DNA of 64,000 nucleotides, taken from NCBI RefSeq assembly GCF_000327065.1, contig NC_019936.1, forward strand, positions 1,426,001 to 1,490,000, written 5' to 3'. Below, one piece after another: positions 55,928 through 64,000 of the stretch (position 1 is the stretch's first letter; every line of letters begins with the position of its first letter). A model generated the notes under the pieces. That model saw nothing but the letters and a program-made list of their open reading frames with translations. It was not told the origin of the DNA and made no database searches. Origin of the DNA: Stutzerimonas stutzeri RCH2. Lineage in GTDB: Bacteria > Pseudomonadota > Gammaproteobacteria > Pseudomonadales > Pseudomonadaceae. Position numbers and translations under genes: made by a program.

Positions 55928-56875
55928 TTAACCGCGCTCGGCAATGTCCTCTCGGGCCGGTTGTGCGGCGCCCAGCTGCTGCTCGCCGGCTTCCAGCAGG
56001 GCCTGCAACGCACGGCCATAGGCGCCGAGTGCCACGCGCAGGCTGTTGTTGTGGGTGGCGCCCTCGACCAGCAGTAGCTGCTTGGGCTGGCGCGCGGCCT
56101 CATACAGCTGCTCGCTGAAACGCGGCGGCACATAGCGGTCATCGGTGCCGTGCACCACTAGCAGCGGCATGCCGATGCGGTCGATCTTCTCCAGCGAATC
56201 GAATTTCTGCGACAGCAGCCAGCGCACCGGCAGCGTGGTATCGGACAGCACCGTCGCTACGTCGGCCAGCGAGGTGAAGGTCGACTCGATGATCAGCGCG
56301 CGCGCCTCGGCCGGTGCATCGTCGCGTTCGGCCTGCTGGCCCAGCTCCGCTGCCAGGTCGACGGCCACCGCGCCACCGAGGGAATGGCCGTAGATGAAGC
56401 GCTTGCTGGCGTCCGGCTGCAATTCCTTCAGGCGTTCCCAGCCGATGCGCGCGTCGGCATACACGCTGCGTTCTGACGGCAGGTCGCCAAGGCTCTGGCC
56501 AAAGCCGCGGTAGTCGATGGCCAGCACTGAAAAGTCCAGTGCGCGCAGCTGCTCCAGGCGGAACAGATGGCCGGTGAGGTTCCAGCGCACGCCGTGCAGG
56601 TAGAGCAGGGCGGGCGCATCGGCTTCGGCGGCCGGCCACCACCAGGCGTGGATGTTCTGCTGGTCGCCGAACGCCGAGTCAGTCAGCTGCAACTCTTCGA
56701 TGCCGCGCGGCAGGCCGCTGAACCAGGACGCGGTGCCCGGTTCGATGCGGAACACCAGCTCGCGTTCTTTCTGTTCGAGCACCGAGCAACCCACCGGCAG
56801 GCCAACGGCGAACAGGGCGATGAGCAACAGGCAGAGCCGGCGGGCTTTGCTGCGAAACAGGAAGAAGCGCTGCAA
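55928..56875 (-). CDS. Lipoprotein-like alpha/beta hydrolase
   Basis: A 315-residue hydrolase with an N-terminal hydrophobic segment ending in VGCS, a possible lipobox (Cys30) that would anchor it in the envelope. The catalytic parts follow: ALLYLHGVRWN oxyanion turn, AIDYRGFGQS, the nucleophile elbow GHSLGGA, the acid in VVHGTDDRYVP and the His in GATHNN. It resembles the Bem46/BAAT-type hydrolases found in many genomes. The substrate is unknown. It is next to the MFS gene (131 bp) but may have its own promoter. Confidence 0.85.
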   Translation of the reverse strand: MQRFFLFRSKARRLCLLLIALFAVGLPVGCSVLEQKERELVFRIEPGTASWFSGLPRGIEELQLTDSAFGDQQNIHAWWWPAAEADAPALLYLHGVRWNLTGHLFRLEQLRALDFSVLAIDYRGFGQSLGDLPSERSVYADARIGWERLKELQPDASKRFIYGHSLGGAVAVDLAAELGQQAERDDAPAEARALIIESTFTSLADVATVLSDTTLPVRWLLSQKFDSLEKIDRIGMPLLVVHGTDDRYVPPRFSEQLYEAARQPKQLLLVEGATHNNSLRVALGAYGRALQALLEAGEQQLGAAQPAREDIAERG

Positions 56876-57005
56876 GGTCAGGGTCTCGAATCAGGGGCTA
56901 TGAATAGGACCCGCTTGCCGAATGATCTGCAAGGCGACTCCTCGCCTCTCTGATTACCGTATGTTGCGCGCCATTGTCGCCGCCAGCGGTGGATCGGCTA
57001 CGGCC

Positions 57006-58232
57006 TCAGGAGCAGCAGGTCGCCGGCCGGGCGTCGGCGTCCTGTACCGCGCGCTCGATCTTCCACGCCCAGGCGAACACCAGCAGGCCGCCCACGGCAG
57101 TGGCGGCACCGATATAGCCGGTGGACGTCCAGCCGAAACCGGCAGTGATCGCCAGCCCGCCGAGCCAGGGCCCAAGCGCATTGGCGACATTGAAGGCGGC
57201 GTGATTGGAGGCGGCTGCCAGGGTCTGGGCATCCGCGGCGACGTCCATCAGATGGGTCTGTAGCGCGGGCGACAACGAGACCATGGTGCCGACCGCGAAC
57301 ACTGCCGGAAAGATCGTCCACACCGAGTGCGCGGCCAGCGGGAATACCAATAGCACCAGCGCGCTCCACAGCAGCAGCCAGGCGACCGCCTTGAAGCGCA
57401 GCCGATCGAACAGCCAGCCGCCAACCAGGTTGCCGACGATGCCGCCAAGGCCGAACGCGGCGAGGGCAAACGGAATCCAGCCGGCGCTGACACCGGTGAC
57501 GTTCAGCAACGTCGGCGCCATGTAGCTGAACACGCAGAACATCCCGGCGAAACCGATCGAGCTGATTGCCAGCGCCAGCCAGACCTGCGGCCGGTTGAAG
57601 GCGCGGATTTCGAGCAATGGGCTGTTGCGTGGCTCGTCGCGGTTCAGCGGCAGGAACAGCGCCACCAGCAGCACCGTAAGCAGGGCGATGGCGCCGACCA
57701 GGGCGAACGCATAGCGCCAGCTCGCCCATTGACCGAGCCAGGTGGCCAGCGGGTTGCCGATCAGGATTGCCACGGTCAGGCCCATCAGCACGCGGGCCAC
57801 GGCCTGGGCACGCTTGTCCGGCGGCACCATGGACGCGGCCACCAGCATCGCCACGCCGAAATAGGCACCGTGGGGCAGGCCGGTGATGAAGCGGAAGATC
57901 ATCAGCGTCGAGTAGTCCGGCGCCAGTGCGCTGGCGAAATTGCCCAGGGCGAAGAAGCCCATCAGCAGCAACAGCAGGTGCCGGCGAAACAGCCGTGAAC
58001 CGAGGATCGCCAGCAACGGTGCGCCCACCACTACGCCCAGCGCATAGGTGCTGATGACGTTGCCGACCTGGGGCTCGCTGATGCCCAGCCCTTCGGCCAC
58101 GTCGGGCATCAGGCCCATGATGGCGAACTCGCCGGTGCCGATGGCGAAGCCGCCCATGGCCAGTGCCAGTTCGAGCAACAGCACGGCGCGAGCGGAAAGG
58201 GGCGGAGTCGCTGCAGTGGCTGGCGCCGTCAT
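57006..58232 (-). CDS. MFS transporter, sugar-efflux/AraJ-like
   Basis: A 408-residue 12-helix major facilitator protein with the loop 2-3 motif GSRLFRRHLLLLL and FRFITGLPHGAYFG, a signature of the DHA1 AraJ/YdhP/SotB branch. These export sugars, arabinose analogues, purines or drugs. ATG at 58232 is preceded by a GAGGTAAC site. The hydrolase gene lies downstream on the same strand and the next chemoreceptor diverges from it. The exported substrate cannot be inferred. Confidence 0.9.
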   Translation of the reverse strand: MTAPATAATPPLSARAVLLLELALAMGGFAIGTGEFAIMGLMPDVAEGLGISEPQVGNVISTYALGVVVGAPLLAILGSRLFRRHLLLLLMGFFALGNFASALAPDYSTLMIFRFITGLPHGAYFGVAMLVAASMVPPDKRAQAVARVLMGLTVAILIGNPLATWLGQWASWRYAFALVGAIALLTVLLVALFLPLNRDEPRNSPLLEIRAFNRPQVWLALAISSIGFAGMFCVFSYMAPTLLNVTGVSAGWIPFALAAFGLGGIVGNLVGGWLFDRLRFKAVAWLLLWSALVLLVFPLAAHSVWTIFPAVFAVGTMVSLSPALQTHLMDVAADAQTLAAASNHAAFNVANALGPWLGGLAITAGFGWTSTGYIGAATAVGGLLVFAWAWKIERAVQDADARPATCCS

Positions 58233-58584
58233 GGTTACCTCATCTCGTCAAAAGGGGCGGCATTATTCACGCTTGCGGGCATTGGTAAAGCCCTACCGCA
58301 GAAGAAGGACAAACACAGGGAGGTGGGATTGCGTCGAAGCAGCGGAGTTCGTCTGCCATGAAGAAAAGCGTCGAGCGCTTCGGCAGTTGAATCGATAGGC
58401 GGCTGGGTGGCGTCGATTTATTGGCCTCCGATCTTGATTATGGTCAGGGTGACCGTCGGGTCGGATCCGTATTTTGCGCGGCACATCTCATATCGATTTG
58501 ATCGCGCGCGAGCCGCCGTCCCGCATCTGGGCGCCATGAAGTCGATCGGCCTCTGCAGCACCTCGCATCATTCAGGAATGTCCG
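58233..58584. other. Intergenic region between divergent MFS and chemoreceptor genes
   Basis: These 352 bp must hold promoters for both genes. I found no good FliA promoter in front of the receptor, unlike three others in the window, and no convincing operator or small ORF. Confidence 0.5.
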
Positions 58585-60606
58585 ATGAAACTCCTGTTTT
58601 CCCCAGCTGAACTGCTGATGAACCGTCTCAACTATCCGAGCAAGTTCGCTTTAATCGGCTTGTTGGTGTTTCTCGCCTTCGCCAGCCTGATGTGGACCAT
58701 CGCCAGTCAGCTCAACCGCACCATCGAGCGTGCCGAGAACGAGCTGGTGGCGTCCGCCCTGGCGCGGCCGCTGTCCAAGCTCGTCGAGTTGACCCAGCAG
58801 CATCGCGGCGTATCGGCGATATTGTTGGGCGGCAATGTGGCCATGGCCGATCGCCGAACCGCACTGCAAGCCAGCGTCGATGCGGCCGTCGCGGAAATGA
58901 ACCGCACCTTGGCCGATGACAAGCGCGCCATGCGCGAATGGCAGGACATCAGCCGCGGCTGGGACGAGATCAAGCGCAGCGTGCAGGGTTGGTCGCAGCC
59001 GCAGAGCTATCAGGCGCATACCGCACTGATCGGCGAGCTGCTGAATTTCCAGACGCTGCTCTCCGATGCTTACGGCCTGACTTTCGATCCGGAGCCGCAG
59101 ACCTATTACCTCATGACCACCGCGGTCAACCGCCTGCCATTTCTCATCGAACGCTTGGGCCGTCTGCGCGGCAGTGCGTCGGCCATGCTGGCCCGGGGCG
59201 AAATCAGCGATGAGCAGCGCACGGCGTTGATCGTCGTGACCGAGGAGATCCGTTCGGCCACGGTGGAGATGGAACGCAGCATGGAAAAGGTCATCGCCCA
59301 GCGACCGGAGCTGCAGACGCAGCTCAACCGCGCGGTGGCGACCCTGCGTGAGCGCGGCGAAGCGGTCGACCGGGTGGTGCAGGGCATGGTGGTGCGTGGC
59401 GATTTCAGCAGCACCTCGTCGGCGCAGTTCTTCGACATGACCACCGAAGCGATCGGCATCGGCTACACGCAGATGTACGACGTGCTGCTGCCGAGCCTGG
59501 ACCAATTGCTGCAGCAGCGCATCGACGACGCGCGGCAGATGCTGCTCGGCAACCTCGCCATGCTGCTGGTGGTACTGGCAGTGATCGGCTATCTCTCGGT
59601 GGGCGCCTACCTGTCGGTGATGACCAGCATTCGCAGCCTGCGCGACGGCAGCGAGCGGCTCGCCGCTGGCGATCTCACTGCACACATCCAGCTGGCCGCA
59701 CGGGACGAGCTGCGTTACGTGGCTGGAAGCTTCAATGACATGGCCGAGGCCATGCGCCAGTTGATCGGCAGCATCAAGAGCAACTCCGACCACGTCGCCG
59801 ACTCGGCGCGCAGCCTGGCGACCGCTTCGGGGCAGATTCATGTCGCCTCGCAGTGCCAGAGCGATGCGGCATCGAGCATGGCGGCTGCAGTGGAACAGAT
59901 GACCGTTGGCATCGAGAGCATCGCGCGCAACGCCGGTGAGGCCGATGCACTGGCCAATCGCTCCGGTGAACTGTCACGCCAGGGCGGCGAAATCGTTGCG
60001 GCCGTAGTCGAGGAAATCAGCCAGATCGCCATATCGGTAGGCGACTCGGCGCGCACCGTCGCCGAGCTGGGCGAGCGTTCCGGGCAGATCTCCGCCATCG
60101 TCGGGGTGATCGGCGATATCGCCGCACAGACCAACCTGCTGGCGCTGAACGCGGCGATCGAGGCCGCGCGGGCGGGCGATCAGGGGCGTGGTTTTGCCGT
60201 GGTGGCTGACGAGGTGCGCAAGCTGGCCGAGCGTACCGCCAATTCCACCAAGGAAATCGCGCAGATGGTTTCGGCCATTCAGCAGGGCACCGAGGGCGCG
60301 GTGCAGGGTATGGAGCAGGGCGTTGCCAAGGTCAACGAGGGCGTCGCCCGCGCTCAGCGCGCCGGCGAGGCCATGGGTGGCATTCGTGAGGCGGCCAACC
60401 AGGTACTGTCCACTGTCGCGGAGATTTCCAATGCGCTGCGTGAGCAGAGCGCGGCATCCGCCGAAATCGCTCAGCAGGTGACGACCATCGCGCGCATGGC
60501 CGAGGAGAATGGCGAGGCGGTGGGCACCAACCACCACACCGCCAGCCGTCTCAGTGATCTGGCCGGCACCCTGCTGGACAATGTCAGCCGCTTCAAGGCA
60601 GGTTGA
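58585..60606 (+). CDS. Methyl-accepting chemotaxis protein with long helical sensor
   Basis: A 673-residue receptor with a periplasmic helical domain of about 280 residues ([56 protein letters not shown]), perhaps of HBM or NIT type. TM2 ([21 protein letters not shown]), HAMP ([18 protein letters not shown]) and the signalling hairpin ([20 protein letters not shown]) follow. It ends RFKAG and has no CheR pentapeptide. AGGA lies seven bases before the ATG; an in-frame ATG at 58618 is a weaker alternative start. A hairpin at 60619-60644 terminates it. Confidence 0.9.
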   Translation: MKLLFSPAELLMNRLNYPSKFALIGLLVFLAFASLMWTIASQLNRTIERAENELVASALARPLSKLVELTQQHRGVSAILLGGNVAMADRRTALQASVDAAVAEMNRTLADDKRAMREWQDISRGWDEIKRSVQGWSQPQSYQAHTALIGELLNFQTLLSDAYGLTFDPEPQTYYLMTTAVNRLPFLIERLGRLRGSASAMLARGEISDEQRTALIVVTEEIRSATVEMERSMEKVIAQRPELQTQLNRAVATLRERGEAVDRVVQGMVVRGDFSSTSSAQFFDMTTEAIGIGYTQMYDVLLPSLDQLLQQRIDDARQMLLGNLAMLLVVLAVIGYLSVGAYLSVMTSIRSLRDGSERLAAGDLTAHIQLAARDELRYVAGSFNDMAEAMRQLIGSIKSNSDHVADSARSLATASGQIHVASQCQSDAASSMAAAVEQMTVGIESIARNAGEADALANRSGELSRQGGEIVAAVVEEISQIAISVGDSARTVAELGERSGQISAIVGVIGDIAAQTNLLALNAAIEAARAGDQGRGFAVVADEVRKLAERTANSTKEIAQMVSAIQQGTEGAVQGMEQGVAKVNEGVARAQRAGEAMGGIREAANQVLSTVAEISNALREQSAASAEIAQQVTTIARMAEENGEAVGTNHHTASRLSDLAGTLLDNVSRFKAG

Positions 60607-60618
60607 GCACCAGCCTGT

Positions 60619-60644
60619 TCGACGGCGCCGCCTGGTGCCGTCGA
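60619..60644 (+). terminator. Terminator after the long-sensor receptor
   Basis: An 8-bp stem TCGACGGC/GCCGTCGA lies 12 bp after the stop, with additional CC/GG pairs inside. It is followed by GGTCACTG; no T-run. Confidence 0.6.
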
Positions 60645-60657
60645 GGTCACTGGGCTG

Positions 60658-61008
60658 TCACAGCAGCTCCACCCCAAACGGGCGCATGAGCAGCGTGAAC
60701 AGACCAAAGCAGACGACGGTGATGACAGCGCTTGTCAGCAACGCCAGCCAGAAGCCCAGCCGCGGAAGCAGCAGCGGAAAAGCCAGGAACATCGGCAAGG
60801 TCGGCAGGACATACCAGAAGGTATACCGGGCGTGGTTGGCGATTTTCTCCGGCGACTGATTTTCCAGGTACAGCCAGATCAGCGTAAGAATGGTAATGAG
60901 CGGCAGGGCGGCGATGAAACCGCCGAACTTGTCGCTGCGCTTGGCCGCTTCCGAAACCAGTACCACCATGGCGGCGGTCAGCGCGTACTTGGTGATGATC
61001 CAGGACAT
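60658..61008 (-). CDS. DUF3147-family membrane protein
   Basis: A 116-residue protein with four hydrophobic helices (e.g. YALTAAMVVLVSEAAKRSD, FGGFIAALPLITILTLIWLYL), matching the DUF3147 pattern of a small integral membrane protein of unknown function. It is the last gene of a minus-strand row that starts with the His-rich protein at 62916, with a 68-bp gap from the anchor-protein gene. Confidence 0.88.
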   Translation of the reverse strand: MSWIITKYALTAAMVVLVSEAAKRSDKFGGFIAALPLITILTLIWLYLENQSPEKIANHARYTFWYVLPTLPMFLAFPLLLPRLGFWLALLTSAVITVVCFGLFTLLMRPFGVELL

Positions 61009-61076
61009 GAGTTTCTCCCGTACAAAGCCGCAGCACCGGCCGTGTTTGGCCGGCGCTGCGCTGTTTTGCGCTGAGC

Positions 61077-61757
61077 TCAGAACACCTGTTCGATGGTGAT
61101 GTACTCACCGTCGGTGCGCAGGGTGAGTTTCACCGTCTCATTGGTGCGGTTTCGCCAGAACCAGCCGTGCTTGCCGTCGAACGCGGCGACCAGTTCACCC
61201 TTCTGTTCCGGTGTGTTCTTGCCCTTGCCATAGCCGTGGTAGAAGCCCTTCGGCGCCTTGTAGGGATCGCCGTGGGTGTCGTAGTTGAGGCGTCCACCGT
61301 TGGCCGTCCAGTGGAAGTTCGCCTTGGCGCCTTCCTTCATCTCCAGCTTGATTTCGGTAGCCTGGTTGGGCTTCAGGGTCAGATTCACCTCATGCTGCTG
61401 GGTGGCCACTTTTGGCTGTTCCGGTTTGGCAGGTACCGGTGCTGCAGCTGGAGCCGGCTCGGCCTGTGCCACTGCGGGCGTTTCTTCGGCAGGTGTAGCC
61501 TCGGCAGATCCGGCCGGTGCCGCGACGGCCGGTGGTTGCGCTTCAGCGGCAGCCTCCTCGGCCAGGGTGTGTTTCAGCTCACCCATCTGGGTAAGGCCCA
61601 GAAGGCGGCCGGCACCGGTCGGGTCGATGGCGTACTCGGCGGGCATCACCACGGTTACCAGCAGCACGCCGGCGGCAATCAGGGCAATGATGGTGGAGCG
61701 CAACAGCTGACCGCTGCTGGGCAGTTCGGTCAGGTCGGGTCGATGGTTGTTGTACAT
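61077..61757 (-). CDS. Transmembrane anchor protein with Ala/Pro-rich linker
   Basis: A 226-residue protein: a cytoplasmic N-terminus, one helix (LLRSTIIALIAAGVLLVTVV), an Ala/Glu/Pro-rich linker of about 60 residues (e.g. AEATPAEETPAVAQ), and a C-terminal beta-rich globular part (VNLTLKPNQATEIKLEMKEG, YDTHGDPYKAPKGFYHGYGKG, GWFWRNRTNETVKLTL). The C-terminal domain should lie in the periplasm and contains many His, Tyr and Trp residues. It has only a 12-bp gap to the HupE gene, so they are co-transcribed. The family is annotated elsewhere as transmembrane anchor protein, function unknown. Confidence 0.85.
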   Translation of the reverse strand: MYNNHRPDLTELPSSGQLLRSTIIALIAAGVLLVTVVMPAEYAIDPTGAGRLLGLTQMGELKHTLAEEAAAEAQPPAVAAPAGSAEATPAEETPAVAQAEPAPAAAPVPAKPEQPKVATQQHEVNLTLKPNQATEIKLEMKEGAKANFHWTANGGRLNYDTHGDPYKAPKGFYHGYGKGKNTPEQKGELVAAFDGKHGWFWRNRTNETVKLTLRTDGEYITIEQVF

Positions 61758-61769
61758 ACGAAAAATTCC

Positions 61770-62501
61770 TTACTGGGACACGATCAGGCCGGTGAGCTGG
61801 TAACCCATCAAGAGGAAACCGGCGCTCATCATGGCGACGTTGGCGGTATAGGCATGGCGCCAGAAGCCGGCGGTGCGCCGCCAGTAACCCATGGCAATGA
61901 GAATGGCGCTCAGCGCCAGTAGCTGGCCGACCTCGACGCCGACGTTGAAGGCGATCAGGTTCGGGATCAGGCCATCGGCGGCAATCTCGTACTCGAGAAT
62001 CTTGGTCGCCAGGCCGAAGCCATGGATCAGGCCGAACACCAGCGTGGCCGCGCGTGTATCAGGCTGATAGCCGAACCAGCGCTCGAAGGCGCCAAGGTTG
62101 TCCAGGGCCTTGTAGACGACCGAAAAGCCGATGATGGCGTCGATCAGGTAGGCACTGACGCTGATCTCGGTCAGTACGCCCAACAGCAGCGTGACCGAGT
62201 GGCCGACCGCGAACAGGGTGACGTAGAGCGCGACATCCTTGAGCCGGTAGAGAAAGAAGATCACCCCGAAGAGAAACAGCAGGTGATCGTAGCCGGTGAT
62301 CATGTGCTTGGCGCCCATGTAAATGAACGGCAGCAGCATCACGCCCGAGCTTTCCTGGATGAAGCCCTTGTCGCCTTCGGCCACGCCATGGGCGAGTGCG
62401 TCGGACGCGAGGAAGAACAGCGGCATGCCGAAAACCGGCAGCAGCGAGTGGCGCAGGCGTGCGTAGAACGCAGCGAGCCCGCGCAAGGATTGCGAATGCA
62501 T
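61770..62501 (-). CDS. HupE/UreJ-family membrane protein
   Basis: A 243-residue protein with a signal-like N-terminus ending ASDALA followed by HGVAEGDKGF, then six or seven helices carrying the HupE/UreJ motifs GAKHMITGYDHLLFLFGV, FAVGHSVTLLLGVL and GLIHGFGLA. Classic HupE/UreJ proteins move nickel or cobalt, while this longer subgroup has no proven metal. Conserved His and Asp residues in helices (KHMITGYDH) could coordinate a metal. The ATG at 62501 follows AGGAC; the open frame extends to 62639 without site support. Confidence 0.87.
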   Translation of the reverse strand: MHSQSLRGLAAFYARLRHSLLPVFGMPLFFLASDALAHGVAEGDKGFIQESSGVMLLPFIYMGAKHMITGYDHLLFLFGVIFFLYRLKDVALYVTLFAVGHSVTLLLGVLTEISVSAYLIDAIIGFSVVYKALDNLGAFERWFGYQPDTRAATLVFGLIHGFGLATKILEYEIAADGLIPNLIAFNVGVEVGQLLALSAILIAMGYWRRTAGFWRHAYTANVAMMSAGFLLMGYQLTGLIVSQ

Positions 62502-62559
62502 GAAATTGTCCTGAGCTGGTGAGAACAGGTCACCGCAGGTGACCGCCATCAGAGCGAGG

Positions 62560-62916
62560 CTAGGCCCGAGGAGGGCGCTCGATGCGCGACACCGGGCTTT
62601 CCGGTAGCGCAGGGCGCGGCCAGGCCGGCACGTCTGCACGCTCGGGTTGCGCGGACAGGCTCAGCAACAGCATGGGATGAGGGGTTTCGTGGATGTGATC
62701 GCCCAGTACGTGCACATGCTGCAGTTGGCACAGCGTGCAGTTGCCGGGCTGCCGCTCATGGCCGGCAGTGTGATGCTGGTGATCGTCATGCCAGTGGGCC
62801 TCGGAACCATGCTGAGCCACGCTGTTGAGCCAGGACAGTGCGTGGCTGCCCCAGCCCATCAGGATGGCGATGAGCAGAGCGGATACCAGTGGGGTCTTGG
62901 GGCGTGGGCGGATCAT
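62560..62916 (-). CDS. His-rich envelope protein, DUF2946-like (118 aa)
   Basis: An N-terminal hydrophobic helix (LVSALLIAILMGWGSHALSWL) precedes a His-rich segment (HWHDDHQHHTAGHE) and a CTLCQLQHVHVLGDHIHE part with a CxxC pair. This resembles DUF2946 proteins, seen near copper or other metal uptake genes. The His/Cys content suggests binding of a divalent metal in the periplasm. The start at 62916 is chosen because the frame reaching 62958 has a Cys-rich unlikely extension. It lies 58 bp upstream of the HupE gene. Confidence 0.75.
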   Translation of the reverse strand: MIRPRPKTPLVSALLIAILMGWGSHALSWLNSVAQHGSEAHWHDDHQHHTAGHERQPGNCTLCQLQHVHVLGDHIHETPHPMLLLSLSAQPERADVPAWPRPALPESPVSRIERPPRA

Positions 62917-63130
62917 CAGCGATCTCGTGTTGCAGACGTCGCTCGCAGAGCAGGGCATGCCGTTTCGCCTGACATCGCGCGCCGCGCATGGTCAGGACGA
63001 CGCGATTCTGGCAGCCATCGTCGGGCCTGTCTGCATCTGCCGCCATTGCTCAATGGGCGAATTTCCCCTCCGCCTTGGTAGTAGTCTGAGAACCCGCCAG
63101 ACGCTCGACGACCGGGATTCCCGCGGTTGC

Positions 63131-64000
63131 TCATAGCGGCCAGATCCAGAGGATCGTCGGCACGGCGCAGAGCACCACCAGAATCGACAGCGGCAGCCCA
63201 AGCCGCCAATAGTCACCGAAGCGATAGCCGCCCGGCGCCATCACCAGCGTGTTGGACTGATGGCCGATGGGCGTGAGAAAGGCACAGGACGCGCCGATCG
63301 CCACGGCCATCAGAAAGGGATCGACCGACACGTCCATGCCGCGCGCCAGGCTGATCGCCACGGGGGCAGCGAGCACCGCCGCTGCGGCGTTGTTGACCAC
63401 ATTGGAGATCAGCATTACCGCCACCATCAGCAGCGCCAGCGTCCCGGCTGGCGGCAGCGACTGGCCCAGTCCCAGCAGGGCTTCGGCGATCAGCTGCGAG
63501 CCCCCGCTGGTTTCCAGCGCCTGGCCGACCGGCAGCATGGCCGCGACCAGTACGATGACGGGCATGTCGATACTTTCGTAGATGCCGCCCAGAGGAATCA
63601 GCCCGACCAGGATCATCACCAACGCCCCGGTAACTAGCGCGGTGGCGGCGGGAACCAGGCCGAAGGCGATGGTCGCCAGGGTGATGGCGAAGATGGCGCT
63701 GGCCAGCAGTACATTGCGCGGGGTGGTGATGCTCAGTCCGCGGGAGGCCAGCGGCAGGCAGCCCAGGCTGTTCAGGCTTGATTGCAGCGCGTTTTCGCGG
63801 GCCTGCAGCAGCAGGATGTCGCCGGCGGCGAAGCGGATCTGGCCGAGCCGCTGGCGCAGCCGCTGCCCCTGGCGGGCGACGGCCAGCACGTTGACGCCGT
63901 GGCGCTCACGCAGGTCGAGGCCGCTGGCGGTCGTGCCGACCAGCATGGAGCGTGGCGAGACGATGGCTTCGGCCAGGGTCAGCTCGCCATGGCGGCTCTT
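63131..64000 (-). CDS. SLC13-family permease with TrkA-C domain (N-terminus outside window)
   Basis: The frame is open to the right edge, so this is the C-terminal part, about 290 residues. It starts inside a TrkA_C/RCK-C-like segment (EAIVSPRSMLVG, DILLLQARE), followed by a half of the anion-transporter fold: VLLASAIFAITLATIAFGL, LMVAVMLISNVVNNAAAAVL (the conserved SNN-type pore motif), GASCAFLTPIGHQSNTLV (the TPIGxQxN signature), and a final helix ending IWPL. These proteins transport sulfate or dicarboxylates with sodium. The substrate is not resolvable. Confidence 0.88.
   Translation of the reverse strand, partial: KSRHGELTLAEAIVSPRSMLVGTTASGLDLRERHGVNVLAVARQGQRLRQRLGQIRFAAGDILLLQARENALQSSLNSLGCLPLASRGLSITTPRNVLLASAIFAITLATIAFGLVPAATALVTGALVMILVGLIPLGGIYESIDMPVIVLVAAMLPVGQALETSGGSQLIAEALLGLGQSLPPAGTLALLMVAVMLISNVVNNAAAAVLAAPVAISLARGMDVSVDPFLMAVAIGASCAFLTPIGHQSNTLVMAPGGYRFGDYWRLGLPLSILVVLCAVPTILWIWPL

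Noticed and set aside
58320..58584. A FliA promoter before the long-sensor receptor
   Set aside because: TAAAGCCC near 58286 has no GCCGATAA-like element 11 bp downstream, so the match is chance.

Overview
The window is high-GC chromosomal DNA of a gamma-proteobacterium, almost certainly a Pseudomonas of the stutzeri group (Stutzerimonas). The grounds are the gene families (RapA, HrpA, tandem FadD, FimV-like protein, RlmE, PaAP-type aminopeptidase), ANR- and FliA-type promoters, and a 36-codon gene that I recognise as ccoM, the small cbb3-oxidase subunit described from P. stutzeri. I see no tRNA, rRNA, CRISPR array, insertion sequence, prophage or integrase. It reads as ordinary core chromosome with a few accessory islets.

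Layout. 1-7.2 kb: tail of an unidentified gene, a YegD-type Hsp70, a CHAD protein, the RNA polymerase recycling ATPase RapA (minus), a compact overlapping trio ending in an AlkB-like dioxygenase and a basic 53-residue protein, then ccoM behind two ANR boxes. 7.2-15 kb: a secreted pullulanase, a MaoC hydratase and two tandem acyl-CoA synthetases (fadD2/fadD1). 15-18.6 kb: two tandem chemoreceptors whose signalling halves are nearly identical in DNA. 18.8-25.6 kb: secreted M28 aminopeptidase, HrpA helicase with an in-frame repeat insertion, and RarD. 25.7-28.9 kb: a minus-strand cassette of PP2C phosphatase, Ser/Thr kinase and double-FHA protein. 29-32.4 kb: a SpoU-type RNA methyltransferase, an FAD oxidoreductase and RlmE. 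32.4-35.8 kb: an orphan ureidoglycine aminohydrolase with TGTATACA operators, an alpha/beta hydrolase and RNase Z. 35.9-43.5 kb: minus-strand genes including a short FimV-like protein, VOC/YCII pair, coupled CPBP and ClpP-like genes, MOSC and M20 proteins. 43.6-48.5 kb: HIT protein, a NitT/TauT-type ABC importer, DUF445 and an acidic protein. 48.6-60.6 kb: three more chemoreceptors mixed with LysE/AraC, small envelope proteins, a hydrolase and an MFS exporter. 60.6-64 kb: a minus-strand set of DUF3147, membrane-anchor, HupE/UreJ and His-rich proteins, then an SLC13 permease cut by the window edge.

Together the genes show a motile, respiratory-flexible saprophyte. Five chemoreceptors occur here, three behind good FliA (sigma-28) promoters. 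It secretes starch- and peptide-degrading enzymes, activates fatty acids and adjusts its cbb3 oxidase under low oxygen. Nothing here is a clearly unknown defence or mobile system. The best leads are the HrpA insertion, the gene-conversion tract in the twin receptors, the stand-alone kinase/phosphatase/FHA cassette, the orphan ureide gene with its operators, and the HupE-centred membrane cluster. All functional calls come from reading the sequence and recalling families; no database search was run.
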